Of a stretch of 64,000 nucleotides of DNA, positions 1 to 8,855 are shown piece after piece (position 1 is the stretch's first letter; each line of letters starts with the position of its first letter). The translations under genes and the position numbers were made by a program. Where the stretch lies: positions 124,001-188,000 of the forward strand of contig NZ_JAMBOO010000001.1 in NCBI RefSeq assembly GCF_023715895.1, in the 5' to 3' direction. The stretch is from Domibacillus indicus (GTDB taxonomy: Bacteria > Bacillota > Bacilli > Bacillales > Domibacillaceae). The notes below the pieces were generated by a model. It worked only from the letters and a program-made list of their open reading frames with translations, was not told the origin of the DNA and ran no database searches.

Positions 1-30
1 CTAAAAAAGAGACCTTATGAAAATAAAAAA

Positions 31-56
31 GAGGCGTATGAAAGTTCATACACCTC
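31..56 (-). terminator. Intrinsic terminator of speD
   Basis: An inverted repeat (GTATGAA/TTCATAC inside GAGG/CCTC) lies directly after the speD stop. Read on the minus strand it is followed by a run of T. Confidence 0.85.
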
Positions 57-63
57 GTTTTGC

Positions 64-444
64 TTACACATTTGCAGTTTCTTTAAGTTGCGTGCGTACC
101 GGACCCATACCACGCGGCATCTCAATTGTTTCGCGTGTTTCAGCTTCAAGTGCATCTGCAATATAGTTTGCAGCAATGTTCGGATCAAGATCCCCACATG
201 TATAAACATCAATACTTGCATATCCATGTTCCGGGAAGCTGTGAATCGTTAAATGAGACTCGGAGATAATGACGACTCCACTTACTCCTTGAGGAGCAAA
301 CTTGTGGAACGCGACTTCGCGAATTTCCGCACCTGATTTAAGAGCGGCGTCGACAAATGTTCTCTCGATGACTTCCATATCGTTTAATTTGTCAAAATTG
401 CAGCCCCATAATTCTGAAATGACGTGACGACCCATTGTTTCCAT
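64..444 (-). CDS. speD: S-adenosylmethionine decarboxylase proenzyme
   Basis: Makes decarboxylated S-adenosylmethionine, the aminopropyl donor for spermidine. The 126-residue protein is the short bacterial class. The self-cleavage site is visible as SESHLTIHS: cleavage between Glu62 and Ser63 would give the pyruvoyl cofactor from Ser63. His68 and Cys83 sit where the family has its processing and catalytic residues. It lies downstream of gapB, as in B. subtilis, but a strong terminator separates the two and speD has its own promoter. The start has an AGGGGG ribosome binding site. Confidence 0.97.
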   Translation of the reverse strand: METMGRHVISELWGCNFDKLNDMEVIERTFVDAALKSGAEIREVAFHKFAPQGVSGVVIISESHLTIHSFPEHGYASIDVYTCGDLDPNIAANYIADALEAETRETIEMPRGMGPVRTQLKETANV

Positions 445-554
445 GATCGTTCCCCCTTTTACAAAGTAGTTTTTGAATCAATTGTAAAAGTGATCACTGC
501 CACGGGGGAAAGTTAGTCCGAAGAGGTCCTAACCCTTTAAGCATTTATTTCACA
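445..554 (-). other. speD 5' leader with hairpin
   Basis: The predicted speD transcript carries a leader of about 110 nt. It holds an imperfect hairpin (GTTAG/CTAAC arms, around 513-535) and a small palindrome GTGATCAC. There is no clear terminator in it. No known riboswitch class is recognised, so its role is open. Confidence 0.35.
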
Positions 555-560
555 AAGTTG

Positions 561-589
561 AGTATACGACCTGTCAAAACATTTTGCAA
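561..589 (-). promoter_or_regulatory. speD promoter
   Basis: On the minus strand, TTGCAA, 17 bases, TATACT: a good sigma-A promoter located between the gapB terminator and speD. Confidence 0.7.
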
Positions 590-611
590 CAAGTTTCTTT
601 ATTTTTTTCAT

Positions 612-641
612 AGAAAAAAGCCTCGGTGGGTACCGGGGCTT
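612..641 (-). terminator. Intrinsic terminator of gapB
   Basis: A ten-pair stem (AAGCC.CGGT/ACCG.GGCTT) with a GGGT loop, followed on the minus strand by T residues, just after the gapB stop. Confidence 0.85.
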
Positions 642-654
642 ATGTATGAGACAA

Positions 655-1686
655 TTAAGCTGAAATATAAACTTTTTTCTTCATTTGTTCTGCCACAAAC
701 TGAACAAGATCGACAACGCGGCATGAGTAGCCCCATTCATTATCGTACCAGGCAAGCACTTTTACTTTTGTTTCGCCCATGACCATCGTAGTCAGGCCAT
801 CGATCGTGGAAGAATGAGGGTTTGTATTAAAATCAACCGATACAAGCGGCTCTTCTGTAAAGCCAAGAATACCATTTAATGGACCTGCCGCTGCTTTTTG
901 AAAGGCTTCGTTTACTTCTTCTGCCGTTACTGGCGTTTTCACATCGACTACCAAGTCTACCAGTGAAACATTAGATGTTGGCACACGCAGGGCCATTCCA
1001 TGCACTTTTCCTTTTAATTGCGGCAGCACAAGAGAAAGTGCTTTTGCTGCTCCAGTTGAAGTCGGAATAATAGACTGAGCGCAGGCACGGGCACGGCGAA
1101 GGTCTTTATGCGGGTTATCAATATTTTTTTGATCATTTGTGTACGCATGAACGGTTGTCATCAATCCATTTTCAATACCGAATTGATCATCCAGTACTTT
1201 TGCGACCGGCGCAAGACAATTTGTTGTGCAGGATGCATTGGAAATAATATGGTGATTATCAATATCAAGTACTTCTTCATTAACCCCCATCACAATAGTG
1301 ACGTCTTCTTCTTTGCCCGGTGCCGTTAAAATGACTTTTTTTGCACCTGCCTGCAGGTGAAGGGCCGCTTTATCGCGGGCATTAAATTTACCTGTTGCTT
1401 CAATCACAATCTCTACTCCAAGTTTGTCCCATGGAAGCTCAAGCGGGTCACGGCTGGATAGAAGCTGCACGCGCTTTCCATTTACAATAAGCGCTTTTTC
1501 TTCAACTTCGATATCCCCTTCGAACTTTCCGTGATTCGTGTCGTATTTAAGCAAATGTGCAAGGGTTTCCGCCGGATAGCTGGCGTTTACCGCAATAATA
1601 TCAAGGTTGTCCTCTAAAATAGCTTTACGAAATACCATACGGCCAATACGTCCAAATCCATTAATGGCTACTTTTGCTTTTGTCAT
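655..1686 (-). CDS. gapB: Glyceraldehyde-3-phosphate dehydrogenase, gluconeogenic type
   Basis: Interconverts 1,3-bisphosphoglycerate and glyceraldehyde 3-phosphate. The Rossmann motif INGFGRIGR is at residues 8-16 and the nucleophile is Cys153 in SNASCTTNC. After the second strand the sequence is NASYPAE instead of the aspartate-containing NDLTD of glycolytic NAD-dependent GapA, which points to the NADP-using GapB form of Bacillus. Length (343) is normal. Two CcpN-type operators precede it, agreeing with repression by glycolytic carbon sources. The start has a GGGAGG ribosome binding site. Confidence 0.93.
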   Translation of the reverse strand: MTKAKVAINGFGRIGRMVFRKAILEDNLDIIAVNASYPAETLAHLLKYDTNHGKFEGDIEVEEKALIVNGKRVQLLSSRDPLELPWDKLGVEIVIEATGKFNARDKAALHLQAGAKKVILTAPGKEEDVTIVMGVNEEVLDIDNHHIISNASCTTNCLAPVAKVLDDQFGIENGLMTTVHAYTNDQKNIDNPHKDLRRARACAQSIIPTSTGAAKALSLVLPQLKGKVHGMALRVPTSNVSLVDLVVDVKTPVTAEEVNEAFQKAAAGPLNGILGFTEEPLVSVDFNTNPHSSTIDGLTTMVMGETKVKVLAWYDNEWGYSCRVVDLVQFVAEQMKKKVYISA

Positions 1687-1707
1687 AAATAAGGCCCTCC
1701 CGCTAAT

Positions 1708-1750
1708 AATGTTATACTTTATATTGATTAACTGAATTTAGTATAACATA
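1708..1750 (-). promoter_or_regulatory. Two CcpN-type operators at the gapB promoter
   Basis: The minus-strand sequence TATGTTATACT (1740-1750) fits the published CcpN consensus TRTGHYATAYW at every position and contains the likely -10 TATACT. A second copy in the opposite orientation, AATGTTATACT (1708-1718), misses one base. Two such sites at gapB are expected for CcpN, the repressor of gluconeogenic genes. The match is seen; binding is inferred. Confidence 0.65.
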
Positions 1751-1810
1751 TTAAACGGAAAATGGAACAAAAAATGTCCCACTAATTTAAAAAATTTTAT
1801 TAAGGGACAA

Positions 1811-1847
1811 AAAAAGACCCGATTAAGAATCGAGTCCTAGTCGGGTC
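1811..1847 (-). terminator. Terminator overlapping the coaE stop codon
   Basis: Stem GACCCGA/TCGGGTC (1816-1847) with a T run on the minus strand. The coaE stop (1823-1825) is inside the hairpin. Confidence 0.8.
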
Positions 1848-2419
1848 AGCCACTGCTCAAGCTGCTTTGCGGTTTCTTCTTTTGTACCACTGTTATTAAT
1901 GATATCATCAGCCAGCTCTTTTTTTTCTTCAATTGGCATTTGAGATTGAATGCGGGCAGATGCTTCTTCTTCCGTGTACCCGTTTCGGTTCATCAGCCTC
2001 TGCAATTGAACAGCAGGATCAGTGTAAACAAGCAGCGTGCGGTCTGCCATCCAGGTAAGCTTGCTTTCAAAAAGAAGCGGGATATCAAACACAATGGTTT
2101 TGTACCCCTTCTGGACAGCTTTATCCTTCTCAGCCATCATCCAGGCCCGCACGGCAGGATGTACAATTTCATTCAGCTGCTTTCGCTTTGCTTCATCATG
2201 AAAAATAATCGAGCCGAGCTTTTGCCGGTTTAATGATCCGTCCGCGCTTAACACATCACTGCCAAATGCATCCACAATTTCCTGTAAAGCTGGCTGTCCC
2301 GGCTCTACAACGGCACGGGCAGCAATATCAGCATCTATAACAGGGAAGCCTTTTTCTTTTAACATATTGCTGACCGTACTTTTTCCAGTCGCAATGCCGC
2401 CTGTTAATCCAATAATCAT
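1823..2419 (-). CDS. coaE: Dephospho-CoA kinase
   Basis: Phosphorylates dephospho-CoA in the last step of coenzyme A synthesis. The P-loop GGIATGKST is near the N terminus and the conserved DADI and PLLFE segments follow. The chosen start (MIIGLTGG, 198 residues) gives the usual family length. Its ATG overlaps the mutM TGA by four bases, so translation is probably coupled. An upstream in-frame ATG at 2512 would add 31 residues inside mutM and is not believed. Confidence 0.96.
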   Translation of the reverse strand: MIIGLTGGIATGKSTVSNMLKEKGFPVIDADIAARAVVEPGQPALQEIVDAFGSDVLSADGSLNRQKLGSIIFHDEAKRKQLNEIVHPAVRAWMMAEKDKAVQKGYKTIVFDIPLLFESKLTWMADRTLLVYTDPAVQLQRLMNRNGYTEEEASARIQSQMPIEEKKELADDIINNSGTKEETAKQLEQWLTRLGLDS

Positions 2420-3252
2420 AGCGGACGCTCCAGCGGCTGGCAGTTCAAACATATATGCGTGCCGCGCCCGCTTGTTTTCGTTTTTACAATTTCTGCTCCG
2501 CACTCTACACATGCTTCCCCGGCACGTCCATATACATTTAATACTTCCTGGAAGGTCCCTTTTTGTCCCTGGCTGTTTACATATGTGCGAATCGTACTTC
2601 CGCCCCGCTCTACCGCTTCTGCCAGTACGGCGACCGTATGCTGGTGAATCTCTGCCGCTTCTTCCTTTGTAATCGTCCGGCCGAGCCGATGCGGATGCAC
2701 GCGGGAACGAAACAGCACTTCGTCCACATAAATGTTGCCAAGCCCTGTTACAATCACTTGATCTAAAAGAGCTGTTTTTACCTGGCGTGATGTTTTTTGC
2801 AGCTTTTCATATAAATGATCGGCTGTAAAGTGTTCATCAAACGGCTCAGGACCGAGCCCTTTCAGCGAAGCCAGCTCGTGTTCGGCACCTTTCGCCGTTA
2901 AATGCATCGTACCGAATTTACGAACGTCCCGATACCGAAGCTCCGTACCGTCTGTGAATGAAAAAACAACATGAGTATGAGGGGCTTCAGGCTCTGCAGC
3001 TTCATTTACACTAAACTTGCCTTCCATACGCAAATGGGAAATAAGCGCATAATGATCGAGCTGAAAAATTAAAAATTTCCCCCTCCGATCGATTGACTGA
3101 ATGGTTTCACCAATCACTGCATCGCGAAAAGCGTCTGCTTCGGGCTGTTTGATCATTTTCGGCCAGCGCACATCAACGCCGGCAATTGTTTTGCCCGCCG
3201 CCAGCTCGCTCAGCGTACGGCGGACCGTTTCTACTTCTGGTAATTCCGGCAT
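2416..3252 (-). CDS. mutM: Formamidopyrimidine-DNA glycosylase
   Basis: Removes 8-oxoguanine and other oxidised purines and nicks the DNA. The protein begins MPELPEVE, which after Met removal leaves the catalytic N-terminal Pro and Glu. The C terminus holds the zinc finger, with cysteine pairs CVEC and CLNC and the DNA-binding TKTSGRGT segment. Length 278 is typical. It sits between polA and coaE, with which it likely forms a repair/CoA operon. Confidence 0.97.
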   Translation of the reverse strand: MPELPEVETVRRTLSELAAGKTIAGVDVRWPKMIKQPEADAFRDAVIGETIQSIDRRGKFLIFQLDHYALISHLRMEGKFSVNEAAEPEAPHTHVVFSFTDGTELRYRDVRKFGTMHLTAKGAEHELASLKGLGPEPFDEHFTADHLYEKLQKTSRQVKTALLDQVIVTGLGNIYVDEVLFRSRVHPHRLGRTITKEEAAEIHQHTVAVLAEAVERGGSTIRTYVNSQGQKGTFQEVLNVYGRAGEACVECGAEIVKTKTSGRGTHICLNCQPLERPL

Positions 3253-3264
3253 GTTTCTCTCTCC

Positions 3265-5889
3265 TTACTTCGCATCATACCATGTTGGCCCAAATGAATA
3301 ATCTACCTTCAGCGGGACATCGAGCTCAAAAGCATGCTCCATGACATCCGGCACAATTTGTTCCATTTGTTTGATTTCTTCCTTTGGCACATCAAAAATC
3401 AATTCATCATGCACCTGCAGCAGCAGCTTGGATGTTAAGCCTTCTCTCTCAAGACGTTCAGCAACGTCAATCATCGCTTTTTTAATAATATCTGCTGCGC
3501 TTCCTTGAATCGGTGTGTTCATCGCCGTACGTTCCCCAAATGAACGCAGGTTAAAGTTTCGGCTGGTGACTTCCGGAATGTAACGCCGGCGGTTTAACAA
3601 TGTCGTCACATAGCCTTTTTCTTTGGCCTGGCGAATAGCCGTATCCATATATTCTTTTACACCTGGATAGGTGTTTAAATACCGTTCTATAAAAGCGGCT
3701 GCATCCTTTCTTGTAATGCCAAGACTTTGAGACAAGCCGTAATCGCTTATGCCGTAAACAATGCCGAAGTTAACGGCTTTTGCCTGGCGCCGCATATTCG
3801 ATGTTACTCCGTCTTCATCTACATGAAAAACTTCCATGGCCGTGGCCGTGTGAATATCAAGTCCCTGCTGAAAAGCTTCAATCAGTTTTTCATCGCCGCT
3901 TATATGTGCCAGCACCCGCAGCTCAATTTGAGAGTAGTCGGCAGCAAACATAACAGAATCCTTTTTTTCCGGCACGAATGCCTGTCGGATTTTCCGTCCT
4001 TCTTCAAGCCGGATCGGAATGTTTTGCAGGTTAGGATCAGTAGAGCTTAACCGTCCCGTCTGAGTCAAAGCCTGATTAAAGCGGGTATGGATTTTATGTG
4101 TATCCGGGTCCGCTACTTTCAGCAATCCCTCAATATACGTAGACTGCAATTTGCCGATTTGTCGGTAATCTAAAATATGCTGTACAATTTCATGTGACGG
4201 CGCCAATTTTTCAAGAACGTCCGCCGAAGTCGAGTACCCGGTTTTTGTTTTTTTAACCGGCGGAAGACCGAGCTTTTCAAACAAAATAACGCCAAGCTGC
4301 TTCGGTGAATTTATATTAAAGTCCGTTCCAGCCAGCTGGTGAATCGTTTGTTCCATTTGTGCAAGCCGTTTTTTCAGCTCGGTTCCCATTTCATTTAACC
4401 GGTCCATGTCAACCCGCACGCCTTCCGATTCCATGTCGGCTAAAATGAGGGCAAGCGGAAGCTCCAATTCATCAAACAATTCATTTTGGTCGTTTTCAGT
4501 CAGCTCCTGCCGGCATGTGTCATCAAGCCGGCTTAACGCTTCTGCTTTTGCACTAATATGCTTCGCATAAACAGCTTCGTCCGGAAGAGCTAGTTTTGCC
4601 CCTTTCCCATAAACGGTTTCGTCCGATGAGATGCCTGTTTCCCCATGCAGCTTCGCTACAGCAGCGAAATCTTCCGGTGATTCAGATGGGTTAATTAAAT
4701 AAGACGCCAAAAACACATCAAAATCAATACCGGCTAACTCGATCCCCGAACGCCGCAGCGCAATGACCGTTCTTTTTGCATCATAAACGGTTTTTCGGGC
4801 AGACGGGTTTTCCGCCCACTGCTTAAATGCCGGAGAAGACACAGCCGTTTCGCCCGGCAGAAAAATGGTTTTCCCACTTCCCGACACAGCAATACCGGCA
4901 ATTGGCGCCCGGTGGTAGTTCACATCGAGCATTTCTACATATACAGCGTCCGCTTGTTCAAAATGAGACGCCTGCGGCTCCCTTACAATGGTAAAATCCA
5001 CGTCTGCTGCTGGTTCGGCTTCCTCCGTACGCTGAATACTGTCAAGCAATGACTTAAATTCAAGATCCCGGTATAAATCATACAATTTATCCTGATCTGC
5101 CCCCTGATAAGCAAGTCGTTCGACTCCGAGCTCCATAGGCACCGTCCGTAAGATCGTTGCAAGCTGCTTGCTCATGACTGCTTTATCTTTATGTTCGACA
5201 AGCTTTTCCTTCAACTTTGCACCGCTAACCTCATCAATAGACTGGATCAATTCTTCAACAGAGTGAAACTGCTTTAACAGTTTAATCGCTGTTTTTTCAC
5301 CGATACCCGGCACCCCAGGGATATTGTCGGAAGCATCTCCCATGAGCCCCTTCATGTCTATGATCTGCATCGGTGTCAGGCCATATTTTTCTTCAATATG
5401 TTCAGGTGTATATTCTTCAATATCTGTTATGCCTTTGCGTGTAATGCATACAGTCGTTTTGTCTGTAGCGAGCTGTGTTAAATCTTTGTCGCCCGAATAT
5501 ACTTTAACCGTATATCCTTCTTTTTCTGCTTGAAGAGACAATGTCCCGATAATGTCATCGGCTTCATAGTTTTCTAATTCAAAGTAAGGAATACTGTACG
5601 CTTTCAGCAGTTCGCGCACATAAGAAAATTGTTCAGACAGCTCGGGCGGCGTTTTTTGGCGCGTCCCTTTATATTCTGTAAATGTTTTGTGGCGAAAAGT
5701 CGTTTTGCCCGCATCGAAGGCAACCAGTATATGAGTCGGCTGTTCGTCTTTCACCATTTTATTAAGCATCATCGCAAAGCCATATACGGCATTTGTATGC
5801 ACACCTTTTGAATTACTTAAAAGCGGCAATGCAAAAAAAGCCCGATACGCAATGCTATTTCCGTCAATAAGCACTAATTTTTTTTCCAT
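3265..5889 (-). CDS. polA: DNA polymerase I
   Basis: Repair and Okazaki-fragment polymerase, 874 residues. The N-terminal 5' nuclease starts LVLIDGNSIAYRAF and holds GDKDLTQL. The polymerase motifs are DYSQIELRVLAH (A), QAKAVNFGIVYG (B) and QVHDELIF (C). In the central exonuclease-like domain the usual acidic DTE motif is not seen (VYVEMLDVNY near residues 345-355), so proofreading is probably absent, as known for Bacillus PolA. The start at 5889 follows an AAGGAGG site; a longer reading to 5985 has no support and runs into a structured intergenic element. Confidence 0.97.
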   Translation of the reverse strand: MEKKLVLIDGNSIAYRAFFALPLLSNSKGVHTNAVYGFAMMLNKMVKDEQPTHILVAFDAGKTTFRHKTFTEYKGTRQKTPPELSEQFSYVRELLKAYSIPYFELENYEADDIIGTLSLQAEKEGYTVKVYSGDKDLTQLATDKTTVCITRKGITDIEEYTPEHIEEKYGLTPMQIIDMKGLMGDASDNIPGVPGIGEKTAIKLLKQFHSVEELIQSIDEVSGAKLKEKLVEHKDKAVMSKQLATILRTVPMELGVERLAYQGADQDKLYDLYRDLEFKSLLDSIQRTEEAEPAADVDFTIVREPQASHFEQADAVYVEMLDVNYHRAPIAGIAVSGSGKTIFLPGETAVSSPAFKQWAENPSARKTVYDAKRTVIALRRSGIELAGIDFDVFLASYLINPSESPEDFAAVAKLHGETGISSDETVYGKGAKLALPDEAVYAKHISAKAEALSRLDDTCRQELTENDQNELFDELELPLALILADMESEGVRVDMDRLNEMGTELKKRLAQMEQTIHQLAGTDFNINSPKQLGVILFEKLGLPPVKKTKTGYSTSADVLEKLAPSHEIVQHILDYRQIGKLQSTYIEGLLKVADPDTHKIHTRFNQALTQTGRLSSTDPNLQNIPIRLEEGRKIRQAFVPEKKDSVMFAADYSQIELRVLAHISGDEKLIEAFQQGLDIHTATAMEVFHVDEDGVTSNMRRQAKAVNFGIVYGISDYGLSQSLGITRKDAAAFIERYLNTYPGVKEYMDTAIRQAKEKGYVTTLLNRRRYIPEVTSRNFNLRSFGERTAMNTPIQGSAADIIKKAMIDVAERLEREGLTSKLLLQVHDELIFDVPKEEIKQMEQIVPDVMEHAFELDVPLKVDYSFGPTWYDAK

Positions 5890-5928
5890 ACATCCTCCTT
5901 GGCATTCATAGTAAATGCACCTCAAAAA

Positions 5929-6042
5929 GCGCCAAGCGCCCCTTATCGGCAGCAGGCGTAAGAATGGAGCAGAAGTTGACAGCATCCGGCTGCCGTACCT
6001 TGTGACCCCTTCTCCTGTAAGCCCTCAGGCACCCGGCGCTAC
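5929..6042. repeat. Structured intergenic element, copy A
   Basis: A GC-rich block upstream of polA bounded by AGCGCC (5929) and GGCGCT (6035-6040), with an internal seven-pair stem CGGCAGC (5947-5953)/GCTGCCG (5989-5995). Its core CCGGCTG-N7-TTGTGACCCC (5986-6009) recurs with one mismatch at 51968-51991 in another intergenic block. This may be a small dispersed palindromic repeat of the kind common in Bacillaceae, or a structured RNA. Confidence 0.4.
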
Positions 6043-6060
6043 ATATTCGTCAGTAAAAAA

Positions 6061-6117
6061 GCCGTTGTTTTTCTTTTTCATTCTACCATGCACGGCAGAA
6101 AAAAAGAAAACAACGGC
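6061..6117 (-). terminator. Second hairpin downstream of phoR
   Basis: Arms GCCGTTGTTTT and AAAACAACGGC flank a 35-base loop. On the minus strand six T residues follow, so it can serve as a backup terminator before polA. Confidence 0.6.
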
Positions 6118-6132
6118 TTGTTTGTTTTTCGG

Positions 6133-6174
6133 AAAAAAAAAGCGGCGGAGAGCCATCAACTAAGCGCCTCCGCC
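6133..6174 (-). terminator. Intrinsic terminator of phoPR
   Basis: Stem GGCGGAG/CTCCGCC (6144-6174) followed on the minus strand by nine T residues. Together with the hairpin at 6061-6117 it isolates phoPR from polA. Confidence 0.8.
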
Positions 6175-6246
6175 AAACAAAAGCTGGATAAAGGGGTTGA
6201 TATTCATACTATACCAGTTCAATATAAAATAAATGTAAACGGTTCG

Positions 6247-8022
6247 TTAATCTTTTGTAAAATCATTCCGCAAATTCTTGATGAACGAAACGGTAAATGT
6301 CGTTCCTTCGTTCAACTTGCTTTCCACGTTAATTTTCCCGTGATGGGCTTCCATAATATGTTTAACAATGGCAAGTCCAAGCCCTGTTCCGCCTGAATCC
6401 CGGCTCCGCGCTTTATCCACACGGTAAAACCGTTCAAAAATACGCGGCAGCTCCGCTTTTTCAATTCCAATACCGGTATCAGAAACTTTTACATTCACCA
6501 TCTGGTCCGACTCGATTGCATCCACGAAAATTTGCCCGCCTTTTGGTGTGTATAAAATGGCATTTGTAATGAGGTTAACAAACACCTGCTTGAGCCGGTA
6601 TTCATCTCCTTGAATAACCAGATGATCAGACACGTTCATTTGAAGAGCAATATCTTTTGCTTCCAGACGGCTTTCAAGCGTGACAATCACTTCGCTCAAC
6701 AGTTTTTTCAACGGCACTGCTGTTAAATTAAGCGTAAGTCCTTTCTGCTCAATTTTGGAAAGGTCGAGTAAATCAGCCACAAGTCTTTCCATGCGGCCGC
6801 TTTCTTTCCAGATAATCTCCAGAAACATCTTTGCCGCATCCGGGTCATTCAGCGCACCGTCCAGCAGTGTTTCTGAAAAACCTTTGATTGAGGTGATCGG
6901 TGTTTTTAATTCATGGGACACATTGGCAACAAAATCCTTACGCATTTGTTCCAAATGCTTAATTTCCGTAATGTCGTGATACACGACGAGAATCCCTTTC
7001 CATTCGTCGTTTGTACCGATAATCGGGGCACCTGATACTTCAATGTCCTTCTCTTCAAGATCAAACGTCATTTTAATTTGCCGGCGGACATTTTTCTCTG
7101 TCATAAAAACGTCCTCGACAATTTTAATCACGTCTTCTTGGGTAATGACTTCATAATACCGTTTTTTAATGATGCGGCCGGTGCTGTACATTTTTTTAAA
7201 AGACCGGTTCGCCATCACAATATAGCCGCGGTCATCAATAAGCAGAAGCCCGCTTTCAATGTTTTCAATTAGGGTTGTCAGGCGATTTTGATGAACTTCC
7301 TGCGCCTGCATCATTTCTTGAAGATTTCTTGCTAATATGTTAATCGACGTACTGAGCATTCCCATCTCATCAGGAGGCGTTTCATATGTTCTCGCCCTAT
7401 AGTTACCCTTTGCCAGCTCAATGGCCACCATAGCTGCCGATTCAATTGGCTTTACATACCGGGTTGTAATTTTGGTCCCGATTAAAATAATCAAAAGCAG
7501 GGACAGTCCGAGCGAAGTCAGCAAAATCGCCCAAATTTGGCCGTATATTTCATCGAGCGCATCGACCCGCATACTCACAATGACGTAGCCTTCCTGCTCA
7601 CCCGTTTTTGTTAAAATGGGTGTCCAGTGGTATTGAACATCCATTTTACGCATTAAGGAGGTTTGATAGTTTTTTTCATTTAAGGTTTCTGAGATCCGGT
7701 GGGCGATATCTCGGTGCACGGCGTTTTCTTCTTCATCTGTCCCGCCGCTGTCATAAAGAAGATCTCCATTGTTATCCGCCACACTCAAACGCGTATCCAT
7801 CTGCTCGCTCCATTCGTCAAGCACCACCGGATTAATTGCTTCTGTTCCTCCCCAATCTTCCACTGCACTGGCTAGCAGGGAGGTTTCCCGCTCAAGCCGG
7901 TCATTAATGGTAGCAAGATAGTAAGATTTAAACATTTGACCAAGCCAGATTCCCAAAGCGGCCAAAACAGCCGCAATCAAAATAAAAAGCGACAGAATAA
8001 GTTTTGCCCGGAAATTGATCAC
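6247..8022 (-). CDS. phoR: Phosphate sensor histidine kinase PhoR
   Basis: Membrane kinase of the phosphate-starvation response, 591 residues. A membrane segment at about 8-27, an extracytoplasmic sensor to about 160, a second membrane segment at about 162-182, a HAMP region, a PAS domain (about 250-355), then HisKA with phospho-acceptor His370 (VSHELKTPITS) and an ATPase with NLITNAILYTP, DTGIGI and GTGLGLAI. Four-base overlap with phoP indicates coupled translation. The assignment as PhoR rests on domain layout and the mdh-phoP-phoR-polA order. Confidence 0.93.
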   Translation of the reverse strand: MINFRAKLILSLFILIAAVLAALGIWLGQMFKSYYLATINDRLERETSLLASAVEDWGGTEAINPVVLDEWSEQMDTRLSVADNNGDLLYDSGGTDEEENAVHRDIAHRISETLNEKNYQTSLMRKMDVQYHWTPILTKTGEQEGYVIVSMRVDALDEIYGQIWAILLTSLGLSLLLIILIGTKITTRYVKPIESAAMVAIELAKGNYRARTYETPPDEMGMLSTSINILARNLQEMMQAQEVHQNRLTTLIENIESGLLLIDDRGYIVMANRSFKKMYSTGRIIKKRYYEVITQEDVIKIVEDVFMTEKNVRRQIKMTFDLEEKDIEVSGAPIIGTNDEWKGILVVYHDITEIKHLEQMRKDFVANVSHELKTPITSIKGFSETLLDGALNDPDAAKMFLEIIWKESGRMERLVADLLDLSKIEQKGLTLNLTAVPLKKLLSEVIVTLESRLEAKDIALQMNVSDHLVIQGDEYRLKQVFVNLITNAILYTPKGGQIFVDAIESDQMVNVKVSDTGIGIEKAELPRIFERFYRVDKARSRDSGGTGLGLAIVKHIMEAHHGKINVESKLNEGTTFTVSFIKNLRNDFTKD

Positions 8023-8735
8023 GCTTCTTTCGGCTCTTCCAGTTTATATCCAAGTCCGCGGATTGTTTTAATATACTGCGGTTTTTTCGTGTTTTCTTCC
8101 ATCTTATCTCTTAAATGGCTGATGTGAACGTCTACAATACGGGTATCCCCGACAAAGTCATATTTCCAGACTGCCGCAAGAAGCTGGTCACGTGTCAGCA
8201 CTCTCGTTTTGTTTTCTGCTAAAAACAGCAGCAGTTCAAATTCCTTTGGTGTTAAATCCAGCAGGTTTTCCTTGTAATACGCTTCATATTTCTCAGGATA
8301 GAGCTTTAAGTCCGCCACTTTAATTAAGGCGCTGTCCTCTTCTTCCTCAACAACTGGTTCTGCCGGCGGCAGCTGTACGCGGCGCAAAATCGCTTTTACG
8401 CGTGCAATCAGTTCTCTTGGACTGAACGGTTTTGTCATATAGTCATCTGCCCCAAGTTCAAGACCAAGCACCTTATCAAATTCTTCGTCTTTTGCTGTTA
8501 GCATTAAAATAGGCGTAGCAACCCGCCTTTGCCGCAAGTCCTTGCACACTTCCATGCCATCGAACTTTGGCAGCATCCAATCTAAAATAATTAAATCTGC
8601 AGACACAGACTCCGCTTTTTGAAGAGCTTCCTCTCCATCACAAGCGGTTTCCACTTCAAAACCTGCCTGCTCCAGATTATATTTAATTAACGTGACAATA
8701 GATGGTTCATCATCTACAACCAAAATTTTCTTCAT
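8019..8735 (-). CDS. phoP: Response regulator PhoP
   Basis: OmpR-family DNA-binding regulator. The receiver has the acidic pair Asp8/Asp9, phospho-acceptor Asp52 (LDWMLP) and Lys in TKPFSP; the C-terminal winged helix ends with TIRGLGYKLE. The start at 8735 (MKKILVVDD, 238 residues) has an AGGAGGG ribosome binding site; an ATG at 8768 would add 11 residues that do not fit the family. Confidence 0.95.
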   Translation of the reverse strand: MKKILVVDDEPSIVTLIKYNLEQAGFEVETACDGEEALQKAESVSADLIILDWMLPKFDGMEVCKDLRQRRVATPILMLTAKDEEFDKVLGLELGADDYMTKPFSPRELIARVKAILRRVQLPPAEPVVEEEEDSALIKVADLKLYPEKYEAYYKENLLDLTPKEFELLLFLAENKTRVLTRDQLLAAVWKYDFVGDTRIVDVHISHLRDKMEENTKKPQYIKTIRGLGYKLEEPKEA

Positions 8736-8813
8736 ATGACCCTCCTGATTCAAATGTCTATCTTTCATTATAGCGAAGAAATCCTGCTCGATAAAGTGCT
8801 GTTCTGCACAAAA

Positions 8814-8842
8814 AAGAACCTGCCATATTACGGCAGGTTCTT
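8814..8842. terminator. Terminator after mdh
   Basis: Perfect 11-pair stem AAGAACCTGCC/GGCAGGTTCTT flanked by A and T runs. It ends mdh on the minus strand and lies just upstream of phoP. Confidence 0.85.
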
Positions 8843-8855
8843 TTTTATACTTGAT

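Noticed and set aside
5890-5985. Extended N terminus of PolA
   Set aside because: The ATG at 5889 has an ideal ribosome binding site and family start; the extension crosses a structured element.
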